Source of the DNA: Panax quinquefolius
Lineage: Eukaryota > Streptophyta > Magnoliopsida > Apiales > Araliaceae
Assembly (NCBI GenBank): GCA_020205615.1
Contig: JAINUW010000472.1
Coordinates: 62,001-126,000 of the forward strand
Direction of reading: 5' to 3'
Length of the DNA: 64,000 bases
Shown: one piece after another, positions 11,800-23,872 of the stretch
How the letters are laid out: every line of letters starts with the position of its first letter
How positions within the stretch are numbered: the first letter of the stretch is position 1
The notes under the pieces: generated by a model
Seen by the model: the letters and a program-made list of their open reading frames with translations, nothing else
Database searches by the model: none
Told to the model about the DNA's origin: nothing
Made by a program: the position numbers and the translations under genes

Positions 11800-12367
11800 A
11801 ACGATAAAAATATCATTCAAAACTATGACCCTCATCCAAGACTTGGATAGCATGTCACATTGATACCTATCAACTTGCCACCATTATTCACAACGTTCCC
11901 TACGAAAAGTCTGGCTTCGGTGCATTCCTCACAAGGACCGGGACTCTTTACTTATGGCTTGATATGACAATGATTGACTTTAGTGGTTTGGTTGCTTGAA
12001 TTCGCATAACAGATTGGTTAGGAATATGAAAGCTAACAACCTTACTAAAAGTATGATGAGTAGTTAACCAATCGATTCCTAAAGTCACATCAAAGGCAAG
12101 TATTTTCAAAGAGATAAGATCGACAGGTAACGTGAAAGTGTTGATTTAAATCAAATAAGATTTATAAATAGTGGAGGTAACGAAGGTTTCTCCCAACTGA
12201 GTTTCAACAGATAAATCAAAGTCTAACTTCTCCAGAGTTAAATTCAAACATTGAACACAACTAGGTAAAATGAAAGAGTGAGTAGAACCGGTATCTAACA
12301 CGGTATAAACTTCGTAAGAGTTTATGATTAACTTACCCGTGATAATTTTATTCAGGTTCCTCGTCAC
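11800..12367 (-). pseudogene. E1 protease (retropepsin)
   Basis: The minus strand 12146-12367 carries LDTGSTHSFI with the catalytic DTG triad intact, followed by ECLNLTLEKL-like sequence and the SVETQLGE block. The C-terminal half (about 11990-12110) is in another frame. The gag zinc knuckle precedes it. Family role: maturation of Gag-Pol in the particle. Confidence 0.8.
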
Positions 12368-12369
12368 GA

Positions 12370-13555
12370 AAAAAAAACGCTCTCTCTTAAACTATCGGCT
12401 TTGGCTTGTCTGGGACATCCTTTGGCATCAGCATCCCAGCTGGACTTGACTTCACCATACGACAAAATCGAGCTTGGTGACCTTCTCTTCCATAATTAAA
12501 ACACGCTTTGGATTGCTGCGTATAGTTTAGACGGATGTGTCCCTCCTGTCCGCATTTGAAACATACAACCGGTGGTCGTTCTTCTTCCTTTGAAAAGCGG
12601 GTCTTTGGTCTTTCTTTATCATCCATCATTATTGAACCTTCTCTTCTTAAAATTTCCACTTCTATTATCTTGGCCATGATTACCACCGAAGTGGTTACCA
12701 TTCATGGCATGATAATTTCCCCCACGATGGTTATCATTGTTCCGATGACCGTTACCATCGGTACGATTATTATTGTGTTGTTGGTCATTGGCTTTTGGTT
12801 GTGTTGACTCATTATCACGCTCCAATAACTAAGCCCTATTCACAACATCTGAATATAAACAAAGTTTGTGAGAAATGAGGTATTAACGTATTATTGGGTT
12901 TCAAACCTCTTAGAAACATTCGCGTCATTTGTTCCTCATTATCAACTAAATGGGACACAAACTGGGACAACTCGGCAAACTTGGCTTCGTACTACGACAC
13001 GGTCATGTTGTTTTGCTCCAGCTTGATGAACTCTACCTCTTTCATGTGGCGAATACTTTCGGGAAAGTACTTGTCGTTGAACAATTCTTGGAACTTCTCC
13101 CAAGTCATCTTCAGTGCGTCAGGCTGGGTACGTTTAACAGATTCCCACCAATGATCTGCTTCTTCACGCAATATAAAGGTGGCAAATGGAACTTTTTGCT
13201 CCTCCGAGCATTCTAAGACATCAAATATCTTGGTGATCTGCTTAATCCACATCTCTGCCTGAAGTGGGTCTGGCTTTCCCAAAAACTCTGGTGGTCCCAA
13301 CTCCTTGAACTGCTTAGCAGTGACCAACCGTGGGTTGCCATTGTTTCCACCTGCATTATGAACAGGAGTCTCTCTCGTTTGGTGTTGCATGAATTCTAAA
13401 AAGCTCCTAAACATATCGTCGTTCGTCATTGGATCAGTGTTGTTATTTATAGGAGGATTACCACCTTCCTGATGCACATTATCCTGATTATTGATCTGTG
13501 GAGACTCAATGATCTCTTGTGCTCCATTGATGTTCTCAACATTCTCGGATGCCAT
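12370..13555 (-). pseudogene. E1 gag (retrotransposon gag plus zinc knuckles)
   Basis: The most likely start is the ATG complement at 13553-13555 (MASENVENINGAQEI), conserved in E3 at 39235. The first 190 residues are open (12992-13555) and include the gag core EMWIKQITKIFDVLECSEEQ. A stop follows, and the rest continues in shifted frames. Near 12480-12570 are two knuckles: CFKCGQEGHIRLNYT, with the last Cys lost, and CFNYGREGHQARFC, with the second Cys replaced by Tyr. A possible splice acceptor lies nine bases upstream of the ATG. Confidence 0.82.
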
Positions 13556-13728
13556 TTTCAAATACTGCCACAAAACAAGGGTTATTTAATATATCACATA
13601 TTATCCCTATACTCTGACCGACCAATTAAATATCAAATAGACTTAGGTAGGTCATACTAGTGAAGGAATTCCCCGTCTCTCCCCTCCTAGTTCTTGTCTC
13701 ACATCTCAGCCAGGGATCATATCCCTAA

Positions 13729-13740
13729 GCTTTGATACCA
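13729..13740 (-). other. Primer-binding site, initiator tRNA-Met type (E1)
   Basis: The minus strand reads TGGTATCAAAGC, one mismatch from the initiator-tRNA-Met site TGGTATCAGAGC. It abuts the 5' LTR. Equivalents are 39407-39418 (decayed), 46076-46087, 58668-58678 and 63749-63760 (perfect). Confidence 0.85.
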
Positions 13741-13741
13741 T

Positions 13742-16320
13742 TATACGCGCCCCAAAATAGGTATACATCACCTATTCTAAGTTGCCAAATACATGGTACA
13801 GAATACAAATACAATCTTTAATATCAACAAGAAAAGCTATGAGTTTTAATACAAATATTGTCTTCTAGACAATATCCACTCTCGAATAAGTCCTCATTAC
13901 ATTTATTGTCATACTATTTAATGAGAATAGTGAGGACTACTAATACTATCATCTGGATAGTCCACTGTTCCCCGACTAGTCCATTTCGTTCTCATTTCAC
14001 GAAGAGAACGGTGAAAGAAAGAAAGGGTGAGCACAACCAGCCCAGTAAGAAATATTATGACTAAGATAATGCAGAATAAATTATCATTAGTCTTCAACAG
14101 TGTTAAACTGATAAAATACAATAGACATCAAGTTTAACTGTAGTGGAACAAGGAATCTATTAAAAGAGTCAAGTAGAGAATAAAATCTACTATCTTTTAT
14201 TATTTAAAAAGTTTTTCATCACTTTTATCGCTGGGACTCAGCTTAATAAATAATCCACATCATCCCTGCACTACGATCAAGGATATTCATTAGTATCACA
14301 ACCACAAATTATCCATGCACTACGGGCCAAGGATATTCGTGTATTCATCAATGGTCATGATCATGCCATAAAACAATTCATCTTTGCTCCCTTGGCTGAA
14401 GAGAATCCATAGTCATAATCATACAAAAAACTATCCATCAATGCACTACGGGCCAATGAGAATTTTTTCCACATCATTTGTAACATTACGGTCATGATTA
14501 TATCGAATAATCCCTTGTCATAATCATACCAAGTCCATCTATGCACTACAGGCCACAGATGACTTTCAACAAAATATAAACATGAGGATGATGACAATGA
14601 TATAAGAATTCAATAAAACAAGTTCAAGAATTAAATTATCCAAGAACTAATAACGTCCAAATTGTCAACATGATACTTCTTTGTAGAGTAAAATTCAAGA
14701 ATGCTATTAAGAATATTTCCATGAGAAGATACTGGATAAAGCGTAAATATCAAGGATATTCCACCAATTTCATAGAGTATATAAGTCAAAACTTTAACCA
14801 ACTGAGTATAATAAAGAAAGGAATAACAAAAGAAATCACTATGCATACGGTACTTCGCATAGACAGGTTATTCTAACAAAATAATAAATAACGGAACGTG
14901 GTCAGGCGTAATACGCACCGACAGGATATTCCAACAGAATAATAAAGAATGGAATAACAATAGAAATCACCATCCATGCGGTACTTCGCATAGACGGGTT
15001 ATTCCAGCAGAATAATAAATAACAGAATCAGGTCCGGCGTAAAATGCATATAGACAGGATATTTTAACAGAATAATAAAGACGGAACCAGGTCCGGCGTA
15101 AAACGCACAGATAGGATATTACAATAGAATAATAAAGAATGGAATAACAACAGAAATCACTAAGTATAGGGTAGACCGCGTATACAGGTTATTCTAATAG
15201 AATAATAAAGAATGGAATAACAGAAGTTCTCTTCATGAATATGAAAGAAATAATACCCCTTACGAGTACAACAAATAATATCCCTTACCTTATAAAGAAG
15301 AGTACTCCGACGGTAGGGTGGAGATATACTTGAAGAAACATGCACTACGCTCAAAGCTTTCTTAAACGCTAAAGAAATACGCTCAAGATTATAGAAGAAT
15401 AATTCTCTCTACAGTTTCTCTCTCTAGAGTTTCAGTGAATTCGTAAGAAATAATGAAGGAATGAGCTTCTATTTATAGAAGAATGGTGAATAGTAACCAA
15501 TCCATGAAAGCGGTCCGGATCGATTTACTTTAAGCGGATGGTCAGTTGGTTTACAATAAAATATAATATATTCTATTTATAATCTAATAAAATGAATAAC
15601 TTTTAAAAAGATTTTACTATCTGAAAACACTATCACGCAGGCACTATACAAGCACTATACATAATAAAATATAATATAATCTAATTATTGTCTAATAAAA
15701 TAGATAACTTTATAAAAGTATTTACATTTTATATAAATATTTTAGTATTATCCTAATAAAATGAATAACTTTATAAAAGTATTCTGTTTTATATAAAAAA
15801 AAATTCTGTTTTATTACATTAATAATACTAATAAAAAAAACTTATATATATAATATATATAACAATCAACAATAATTGAATCAAATAACGTGAGATACTA
15901 TGCAGCAACTACTGTAGCAATAATTGAACAAAACTGAGTGACTTCTCACATAAGCATCAATAATCAATACCGTGTGCTACTATACATCCACGCGTATTCA
16001 TTGTATTTTTTACTACAAAGTAGTTCAACAAAGATTAACGGTAATACTAAAAGTCGTTATTTTGATAAAAATATTTTTGTCATTTTCTCAATCCGATAAT
16101 AATTCTGTTGTGGGGTCCACCAATGATTGTGCCGTCGTACGAATATTCCCCGACACAAAGAATATTCCCCGACCAATCGAATATAATATAACAACTTCCA
16201 TACTTTGTAAAATTTATAAATATTACCCACAACTATAACATTATATTAAATCCACACCATAATATTCAAAAAATAATTCGAGAAATTTAAATCTTTATTC
16301 GTAAAATTTGGAATTTTACA
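13742..16320 (-). repeat. E1 5' LTR (2,579 bp)
   Basis: It starts TATACGCGCCCCAAAATAGG (decayed TGTGACGCCCCC) and ends GGAATTTTACA, followed by GTAAG. It is colinear with the left LTR minus its solo-LTR insertion. It contains TGCACTACGGGCCAA repeats (about 14260-14560), the long minisatellite (14800-15230), a TATA box at 15469-15478 and a possible splice donor at 15288. Confidence 0.88.
15469..15478 (-). promoter_or_regulatory. Probable TATA box in the E1 5' LTR
   Basis: The minus strand reads CTATAAATAG, about 180 bases upstream of the conserved AAGGTAAG. As the 5' LTR copy, this would be E1's working promoter. Confidence 0.65.
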
Positions 16321-16764
16321 GTAAGGATCTCCCAATCCGTCATATTTTTCAAAATCAGGAGTTTTGAACTTCTGTGGATAATGAACCCCATGAAAAGTGT
16401 AAAAGTCTGCATAAGTCACGCTTCCATACGCTCTAGTCCCTTCGATTGACCTGATGGTTTCTTCCATTTGTTGAACCTTCTTTCGAATATCACCAGTTTC
16501 TTGATCTTCTTTAAGATTGGCGATTTCAGGGGTTTTGATGGATTTTTTAGTTTGAGGCTCAGGTATTTATACTTCCTTTTCTTTCTTATCTGTACCCTAG
16601 ATTCTTCCTTATGCAGAGGATTCTGTTTGAGTGGGTATTTATTGACCCTGAGTCCTTTTGTTTTATTCTTTTAAGAAGACAACTAATTCTATTATCTGAT
16701 TTCTTAGTCCCTCGAACTCCTTTTGAAAAACAGGAGTAGATTCAGGTTGGGAACTTGTAGTCAT
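16321..16764 (-). pseudogene. Tat element R1: gag N-terminus
   Basis: The ATG complement is at 16762-16764 (MTTSSQPEST). The segment 16321-16467 reads MEETIRSIEGTRAYGSVTYA and runs to KFKTPDFEKYDGLGDPY, the entry to the Tat gag core. The frame continues in the piece left of E1 at 5573, showing that E1 split a single gag. Upstream stops at about 16600-16680 already disable it. Confidence 0.78.
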
Positions 16765-17514
16765 GTCCGAAGGTGGGCTTAGTGCTTTTTTGGACTTTAA
16801 ACGAGTAACGAGACCAATTGTTTCCCTACAAAAAGACAATGTAGTTTAGTCTTGGTAGACATTAATAGTCTACATGCTATGCAATATGTCTGTTTTAGGG
16901 ATTTTTTAATATTTTCCTGCGAACAGATGTCAGTTGTTTTGATAACAGGATAACATGACAGTTTTTGACAGGGAATGGAATGTATATTTACATATTTCTT
17001 TTTATATTTACATGGAATTGTAGTTTACATTGAATCATAATTTACATGGAATTGAAAGGGAAAGGCATGAAGAGACTCCCCTTTGCGTTTGGTTTATCAG
17101 AGGCTAACCTATCTTAGGCTACTCTCACGATTTTTCGGCATGAAGGTCCCCAAATCATCGCAATTTACTAGATGGGAAGGTAATCCAATCTTTCAATTGG
17201 AGCGGATTTGAGTGGTGCCAGAACTTTTCTGAACCTCGCGGGATTATTCTCCGTTGAGTCCAGTAATCAAACACCGATGGGTTTGCGTCCTGGTGGAGTA
17301 ATCACACAACATATATTCACATACATTGTATCTCACCGTATGAAATGTTGATATTTGTGTGAAGTACTAATATAACATGCAGAGATTGTATGAGGCACTA
17401 AAGTGCAGTAAACAAAGCATTCATTTACATCCATTCAATGTAAAGGCAGCATTCAAACACAAGCAGATAAGAAGGTTTTTTGAAAAGTTTTAAATGCGGC
17501 TTAAGCCCTCTACT
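16765..17514 (-). other. R1 untranslated leader
   Basis: This 750-bp stretch lies between gag and primer site, with no convincing ORF on either strand. A long non-coding leader is normal in Tat/Ogre elements. Confidence 0.6.
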
Positions 17515-17533
17515 GTCCCCAGCGGAGTCGCCA
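17515..17533 (-). other. Primer-binding site of R1 (tRNA-Arg type reported for Ogre/Tat)
   Basis: The minus strand reads TGGCGACTCCGCTGGGGAC, two bases from the LTR edge at 17536. This sequence class is described for Ogre/Tat elements. Confidence 0.8.
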
Positions 17534-17535
17534 CC

Positions 17536-18343
17536 TGTCGATGTCGGGAAAAAAAATCTTTTCTTTGAAACTCCTCTTTTTACCCTTTATGTTCTCTATG
17601 TGCTGAGTTTTGTTTGAAAGGGCGAGTTTGAAAAGAGTCTAACATAAAATATCAATGATTTGAAAATTCAGAGTTGCCAGTTGGTAGTTTGGAAATGGTT
17701 GTACCAACTCAACCAAATTTGAAAAGGTTTACACAAAGGCCCAATCGTTGGACTCTGTTTAACAAGCCTTGGAAACTGATATTCATAGAGTTCGGGGGCT
17801 TGATTAAGTGGGGGGAAGGTGTTAGGCACCCCCCGACTTTCATGAAAACACGACTACCGCGTCTTTTCAATTCCATAATTTATCTGAAGTGTGTGTGTTT
17901 TAATTGGGCCTAACTGCATTTATTTAGAAGTAGTGTTATGCCTCATTTGCACCTATATACAAAGGGTTTAATTTGTATAAAAGTTCAATTTTAATCAATA
18001 TGTGAAGAAATGATGTTTTAAAAGTAGGTTTTCAAACCTTTATGCTCACATAGTAATTGAGGCCTTTGATACTTCCATTTTATTCTGTATTCGGCTTGAT
18101 TCGATTTTATTCTCGAAATGTGAAGCATCTTCGACAAAATAATATACATATAAGTGTCGGGCTCTTTATGGGCATAAAAGCCATCTAAAAATGTCCAAAC
18201 ACCATAAATAATTTACAAAGGTCCATTATGGGAACTAGATCTAGATTTATCAGCTGCATCATAGATCCCATGGCTCCTAGGCTCACATGGTTGCTAATTC
18301 GTGGACTTTTGAGTCTGGATCGACTATCTGTGGCTTTTACTCG

Positions 18344-18392
<49 letters not shown>

Positions 18393-18443
18393 CATGCTTG
18401 GTCTGGATTGCTAATTTGTGGCCTCTTCTTTGCTTTATTAAAT

Positions 18444-18506
<63 letters not shown>

Positions 18507-18543
18507 CGATAAGAAGGCCACAATTTAGAATTGAACCAAATTA

Positions 18544-18597
<54 letters not shown>

Positions 18598-19888
18598 CTT
18601 TGCGTTTAAATATACATTTTTAGCTGCTCGTTCAATTTAAATCCCTAATATGTAAATCTGTGGACTAGATTTATCTAAATCTAGCCATATCTAACTTTTA
18701 ACCGGTTTAAAAATTGTAAAACTAGAACCTTTGAGCTAGAATGACTAAGATTTATTTAAATCTAGTTTTCTTTCTAGTTTTTGTAAATATTAAGCAACCA
18801 TGTGAGCCTAGGAGCCACGAGATCTATGATGCAGTTGACAAATCTATATATATATATATATATATATACTAAAGTATTAGAAAACTTTAAATCTGAAAAA
18901 ATCTTACAGTGTGCTATAAAGAAGGCTTTAGACCACTTTTGGAGCTTGAAAACTCGGTTTTCGGCGGTTAAAATTTGATATGTCATAGAATATATGTATA
19001 CAAGTGTTTAGAAAAAAGAATACTGAAGTTTGGAACACTATAGGAAGGGTTAAGAGCTGAAATGGACATAGTTTTCTCTCTTTTTCTTCTTTTTTTTGGC
19101 TGATGAGGGGTCTATTTTAGACCAAAGTAGCCGTGGGTCTACCGGTAGCTGCTCAGGTGGGCCCAGGCCCCGTGGGTCCTGTTGTCTCGAAGTACGTGTA
19201 CTTGGGCCAATGCACTGTCCACTTGAACCTTCATAACTTTCAATCCAGGAATCCGATGGAGGCGTGCTATAACTTTCCGGAAAGCCCTTGACGAGAGCTA
19301 CACAATAACATAGGATTTGACATTTTTCAAATTTGGGAAGATATATTCATGACCAAATCTTCAAGTCTTTGCAGTCTATCCGTTGAGTTATCTTGTGATG
19401 TTTTCACTCGGGATTGATGTTATGGTTCTGCATGACTTCTTTTGCAGTGATTTGGGCTAAATTGATGTTGAGGTTGCAATATTACTATTTTCCCCTCTCG
19501 GGTCGGTTCCAAGCTTAATGCAGTTGTAGCTGTCTTTTCTCAAGATTGTCTCCGAGTTTGGACTGCTGTTGACTTTTGACAGTCCTCAAAGTTATCTCTG
19601 AGTTTGGTTTGACTTGATCTCCTGGAGATATCACCGGGATTTGATTTAATCTGTTGCGGTTATCACCGGGGTTTGATTTGATCTCCCGGGGTTGTCTCCT
19701 GGCTTTGGATTTGATTTCTCAAGGTTATCACCGGTGCTTGACTTGATCTCCCGGGGTTGTCACTGAGGCTTGACTTGATTTCCCGGAGTTATCTTCGTGG
19801 TCGGATTTGATCTCCCAGAGTTATCTCTGAGGCTTGGATTTGATCTCCCGAGGTTGTCTCTGGGGTTAAACTTTATCTCCTAGGGTTG
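17536..19888 (-). repeat. R1 5' LTR, interrupted by R2
   Basis: It starts TGTCGATGTCGGG and is colinear with the R2 LTR from 19889, including the AGGTGTTAGGCACCCCCC block (about 17815-17842). It contains three (TA)n tracts (18345-18391, 18460-18503, 18548-18591), a (CA)n tract (18442-18460) and, from about 19560, a repeat of the form GATCTCCCGGGGTTATCTCTGAG. It stops inside that repeat at 19888, where a complete R2 LTR begins. Confidence 0.8.
18345..18591. repeat. (TA)n / (CA)n microsatellites in the R1 LTR
   Basis: There are three TA runs of about 44-47 bp and one CA run of about 18 bp, separated by related spacers containing GCTAATTYGTGG. Open frames here encode only Tyr-Ile repeats and are not genes. 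Confidence 0.9.
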
Positions 19889-20695
19889 TGTCGACGTCGA
19901 GATTTTTATTTGTCTCTTTTCTATTCTTGTTCTTTTGTGTTCTCATGTTATGTGAGATTTGTTTGAAAAAGCATATGAAAAAGGTCCGACATGTATATGT
20001 CGATGATTTGACTGTAAGAGTCGCCAGTTGGTGTTTTTAACTGGTTGCACCAACCCAACCGAGAAAACATTTGCACATTAACCCAGTGACACTGTTAAAT
20101 GGGTCTGTGAAACTGAGATTCATTTGGGTTCGGGGGCTTGATTATGCGAAGGGAAGGTGTTAGGCACCCCCCAACATCCGTGTTACAACGGTGACCGCCA
20201 CTTTTCAAGAAACTGTTATCTGAATGTGTATGTGTGTGTGTAGGTCAATGTGCTGTTATTTAGAAGTAGTGTGAGGCGTCGTTCGCACCTACATACAAAG
20301 GGTTTGAATTTGTATAAAAAATTCAGTTTTAAACATAATATAGCAGTGAGGTTTTGTAAAAGAGGTTTTTCAAACCCTGTGCTCAATAGTAATTGAGATC
20401 TTTTCATTCTTCCATTTTATTATTAAATGTTCAGCTTTGTTGCTTTTAGTTTTGAGATGCGAAGCATATTTGAGAAAATAATATATAGCAGTGCCGAACT
20501 CCTTATGGGTATGAAAACCATTTAAGGAAATTCAAACACCGAGAATAATTTAGAAGCTGCTTACAGCTGAAAAATGTCCATCACGGGAATCGAATCTAGA
20601 TTCAGTAGACTGAATCTGTAATCACATGATTCCTAGGCTCACATGATGCCGCAGTTTATATGAAAAATAGTAAGCAGTTATATATATAAAAGCTG

Positions 20696-20743
<48 letters not shown>

Positions 20744-21054
20744 GACATGATCAACCACCACGAAGCACCTCCACGGGGGACCGGAAATATAAATATATAA
20801 AAGCGGTAAATATATATAGAGAGACATGATCAACCACCACGAAGCACCTCCATGGGGGATCAGAAATGTAAATATATAAAAGCGGTAAATATATATATAT
20901 AGACATGATCAACCATCACGAAGCACCTCCATGGGGGATCAGAAATGTAAATAAAGCAATAAATACGATCAACCGCCACCAAGTAAACTCCAGGCGGGAC
21001 AGAATGTAAAGAAAGCAGTAAAAGGTCACGAAGTAAACTCCAGGCCTGACAGAA

Positions 21055-21094
<40 letters not shown>

Positions 21095-22588
21095 AGAAAA
21101 GTAATAAACGCTCCGGATATAAAATCCAGGCTCAGTGAACAAAGTTTGACAACAGTTCATATATATAAGTATATATATATATATATATAAGCAAATAAAT
21201 GCTCCGGACGTGAGTCCAGGCTCAATCGAGGTATAACTCGATAATGTTAGTTCATATATATAAATAAATATATATATATATAAGTATATATATAGATACA
21301 GAAATGAAAACCACGGACCGAAGTTCGGCCATACACACACAACACAACTCTCAATGTGAAGAAGAATGTGTGCAAAGATGAAAGAAAGGCTTTATAATGT
21401 GTAAGAAGGCTTACAGTGGGCTACCAAAGAAGACTTCTATGACTTTAAGTGGTTAAACACTCGGCTCCCACCGGTAAAAATATAGTTATATGTGATCTCA
21501 TAAGTGTTTAAAATGAGAAAGCACTCGATATAGGTTGTGTACAGAGCAAATTTGATAGGGCTTCCTTGCCTTTTTTTCTCTTGAATATGGCCACCCCAAG
21601 CCCATATATTTATATTTGGGAGCCACAGGTGTACTATGGCGGTCATGAAATGCACTGCGATTGCGGGGTGCCTCGGGCTCATGGTCTCTTGCAAATCTCG
21701 AGAAATATATATCTGCGTGCAACATAATGTCCGCTCGAACTTGCAGACCATCAATTCAAGCATCCGATTAAGGTGTATAAGACCTATTTTAGATTGTTGT
21801 TGTCGAGAGCAACGCAATGACATGGGATTAGAGGTTGTACGAAGTCAGAAAGATGGAACCATGTCATATCTCTTCAAGCTTCAAATTCTATCTGGTGTTT
21901 TGTCTTGCGTAGTAGTCACTCGGGATTGCAACTCCTTGGTTCTTGTGGGATGTTGTTGTGTAGAATGTATGTTGAGATGTTTTTTTGTTGAGATAGCACC
22001 ATGTGGGGTTGAGGTGGCAATTTGATGACTTTTCCCTTCACCGGGGTTATCTCCGATTTTGGCCGATAAAGCAGACGTTGCTCAGGGTTATCTCTGAGAT
22101 TGGACCGCTGCAAGTGTTGAATGCCCTCAGGGTTGTCTCTGAAGTGTGCCTATCCTCCCAGGGTTATCTCTGGGTTTAAGAATTGAGCGCCTCAGTATGA
22201 GTCTCGAGGTTAAAACGGACTGTATGGGTTGAAACGAGCATCTTTGGGGTTATCTCTGGAACTGCAACTGCACTCCTTGGGGTTATCTCCAAGGTTGATA
22301 TTGTCCTTCCCGGTGTTGTTTTTGGGATTGAGACTGATCATCTCGAGGTTATCTCCAAGATGAATCGGCCTTCTTTGGTGGAATTTTTGGTATCTGCACT
22401 GCTATCCTCGGGGTTATCTCTGAGATGGGGAAATGATACTCCCGGTGTGTTTTCTGGGGTTGAGATTGCACTTCCAGGGGTATTTCCAGGATTAAGCTGA
22501 GCTGTATTCCAAGGTTATCTCTGAAAGAATATTCTGCACTTCCTGCAATGTTTAGTAAAAGGTAGGCAGAAAATTTTGAGTGTCTACA
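19889..22588 (-). repeat. R2 3' LTR (2,700 bp)
   Basis: It starts TGTCGACGTCGAG and ends GAGTGTCTACA, so the minus strand begins TGTAGACACTC. It contains the GGTGTTAGGCACC hairpin (about 20155-20170), a 79-bp tandem repeat (20744-20980), (TA)n tracts (20700-20740, about 21055-21100, 21170-21190) and GGGTTATCTCTGAG-type repeats (22030-22510). Short open frames are low-complexity or unsupported. Confidence 0.85.
20744..20980. repeat. 79-bp tandem repeat, three units
   Basis: GACATGATCAACCACCACGA recurs at 20744, 20823 and 20902 (second and third copies diverged), each followed by AGCACCTCCAYGGGGGA and a TA-rich tail. A fourth degenerate unit may follow. Confidence 0.85.
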
Positions 22589-22602
22589 TATGCCCCTCTG
22601 TA
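22589..22602 (-). other. Polypurine tract of R2
   Basis: On the minus strand, ACAGAGGGGCATA lies directly before the 3' LTR start TGTAGACA. Confidence 0.65.
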
Positions 22603-23009
22603 TCATATTCATGCAATGCAATGGCATGGAAAGGATAAAGAATACTAGACACTTGAAATAAGACAAGATGATTATGATGCAATGCATGACAACATGATGC
22701 AAATGTATGTGGTTTGTTGAATTATCCTCTAACATGATGGGAAGATTGTCGGCTCCTTGTTGCTTCTACCAGGGCGGCAATAAATAACCAACTTGAGGAA
22801 CTATCTTGGACGTATGATCCAAAGCTACCAGGAATCTCTAGGATTGTTGACGTTGGGGTTATCACCAAAGTCTTGAATCCTTGCTACACACTTTATTCTG
22901 AAGATACATCTCTCGTGTACAAGAGATTCTGTGGGGATAGAACTCTGTCTGTTGAGGATGTTTTTCGCTGCTCTGTTGGAGTTACTGCCAATAGTTGGTG
23001 TTGTCAGGA

Positions 23010-23545
23010 TTGCCTGACCTTCATTGACATGTGTATCAATGGATGAGATCCCTGCTGGGGAAAACGTTAAGGCTGCTTGACCTTCATTGATGTGTGCATC
23101 AACGGATGTAAATACGTGACACCCCCGCCAGGGATAATGTCAAGGCTGATTGACCTTCATTGACGTGTACATCAATGGTTAAAAATATGTGACGACCCCG
23201 TCGGGGATCATGTCAAGGTTGTTTGACCTTTATTGACGTGTACATCAACGGTTGAAAATGCGTGAGGCCCCCACCGAGGATCACGTCAAGGCTGCTTGAC
23301 CTTTATTGACGTGTACGTCAATGGTTGAAAATGTGTGATGCTTCCGCTGGGGATTATGTCAAGGCTGCTTGACCTTCATTGATGTGTACATCAACGATTA
23401 AAAATGTGTAATTCCCCCACCGAGGAAAATGTCAAGGTTGTTTGACCTTCATTGGCGTGTACATCAACGGTTGAAAATGCGTGACCCCCTACCCCCGCAC
23501 CGAGGATCAAGGATACTTGACCTTGAACTGACAGCATTGGACCTT
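23010..23545. repeat. 73-bp tandem repeat upstream of the antisense gene
   Basis: TTGACCTTCATTGA and variants begin at 23014, 23078, 23151, 23224, 23297, 23370, 23443 and 23518. Five consecutive spacings are exactly 73 bp. Each unit holds an inverted repeat of the type TTGATG-TGTA-CATCAA and a GC-rich CCCCGCYGGGGAT block. It lies within the R2 3' non-coding region; 22603-23009 and 23546-23872 hold nothing else I recognise. Confidence 0.9.
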
Positions 23546-23872
23546 CATGAGCTATTGTCGAATGTAGTTTGCAATAGCTGAGATCACTGGTATAGTGTAC
23601 CCTGTGTTTGGGCGAAGACCAATGAGTGATATGTACAGCCAGAGTTTGGCCCGTGAAAACCAAGATTTCAGGCTATTCCGCTCAATCACGTAGCATTTTT
23701 ATTCCTAATTTGGCCTTTTTAGCTTGTGAGAACTCCTTTGCAACTCGAACTGGATTGAGCCGGAGGGGTGGGCCCCATACTCACTATATCTTTTAATAGG
23801 CCTCTGATAAATATTGGGTGGCTTCACCCCATTCTCGCTATATCTTTTGATAGGCCTCTATTATAGCATATA

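Larger units (their letters stand above)
5574..16320 (-). mobile_element. E1: Tekay-type chromovirus, complete ends, internally deleted
   Basis: Two LTRs (5574-11108 including a nested solo LTR, and 13742-16320) flank a 2.6-kb interior. The order, right to left, is primer site, gag, protease, a scar, integrase N-terminal part, a second scar, integrase C-terminus with a chromodomain remnant, and polypurine tract. Both ends carry GTAAG. Compared with E3 it lacks about 1.15 kb (RT and most RNase H, scar near 11736) and about 0.97 kb (integrase core, scar near 11450). It cannot encode its own replication. R1 gag continues in frame across the insertion once the element and one duplication are ignored. 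Confidence 0.9.

Noticed and set aside
18185..18523. Open frames of repeated Tyr-Ile (also near 10582, 21026, 42000, 56780, 57486)
   Set aside because: They are translations of (TA)n microsatellites and flanks; no start context or homology.
21437..22113. Overlapping frames of up to 129 codons on both strands in the R2 LTR
   Set aside because: They lie in LTR sequence full of GGGTTATCTC repeats, conflict with each other, and show no domain.
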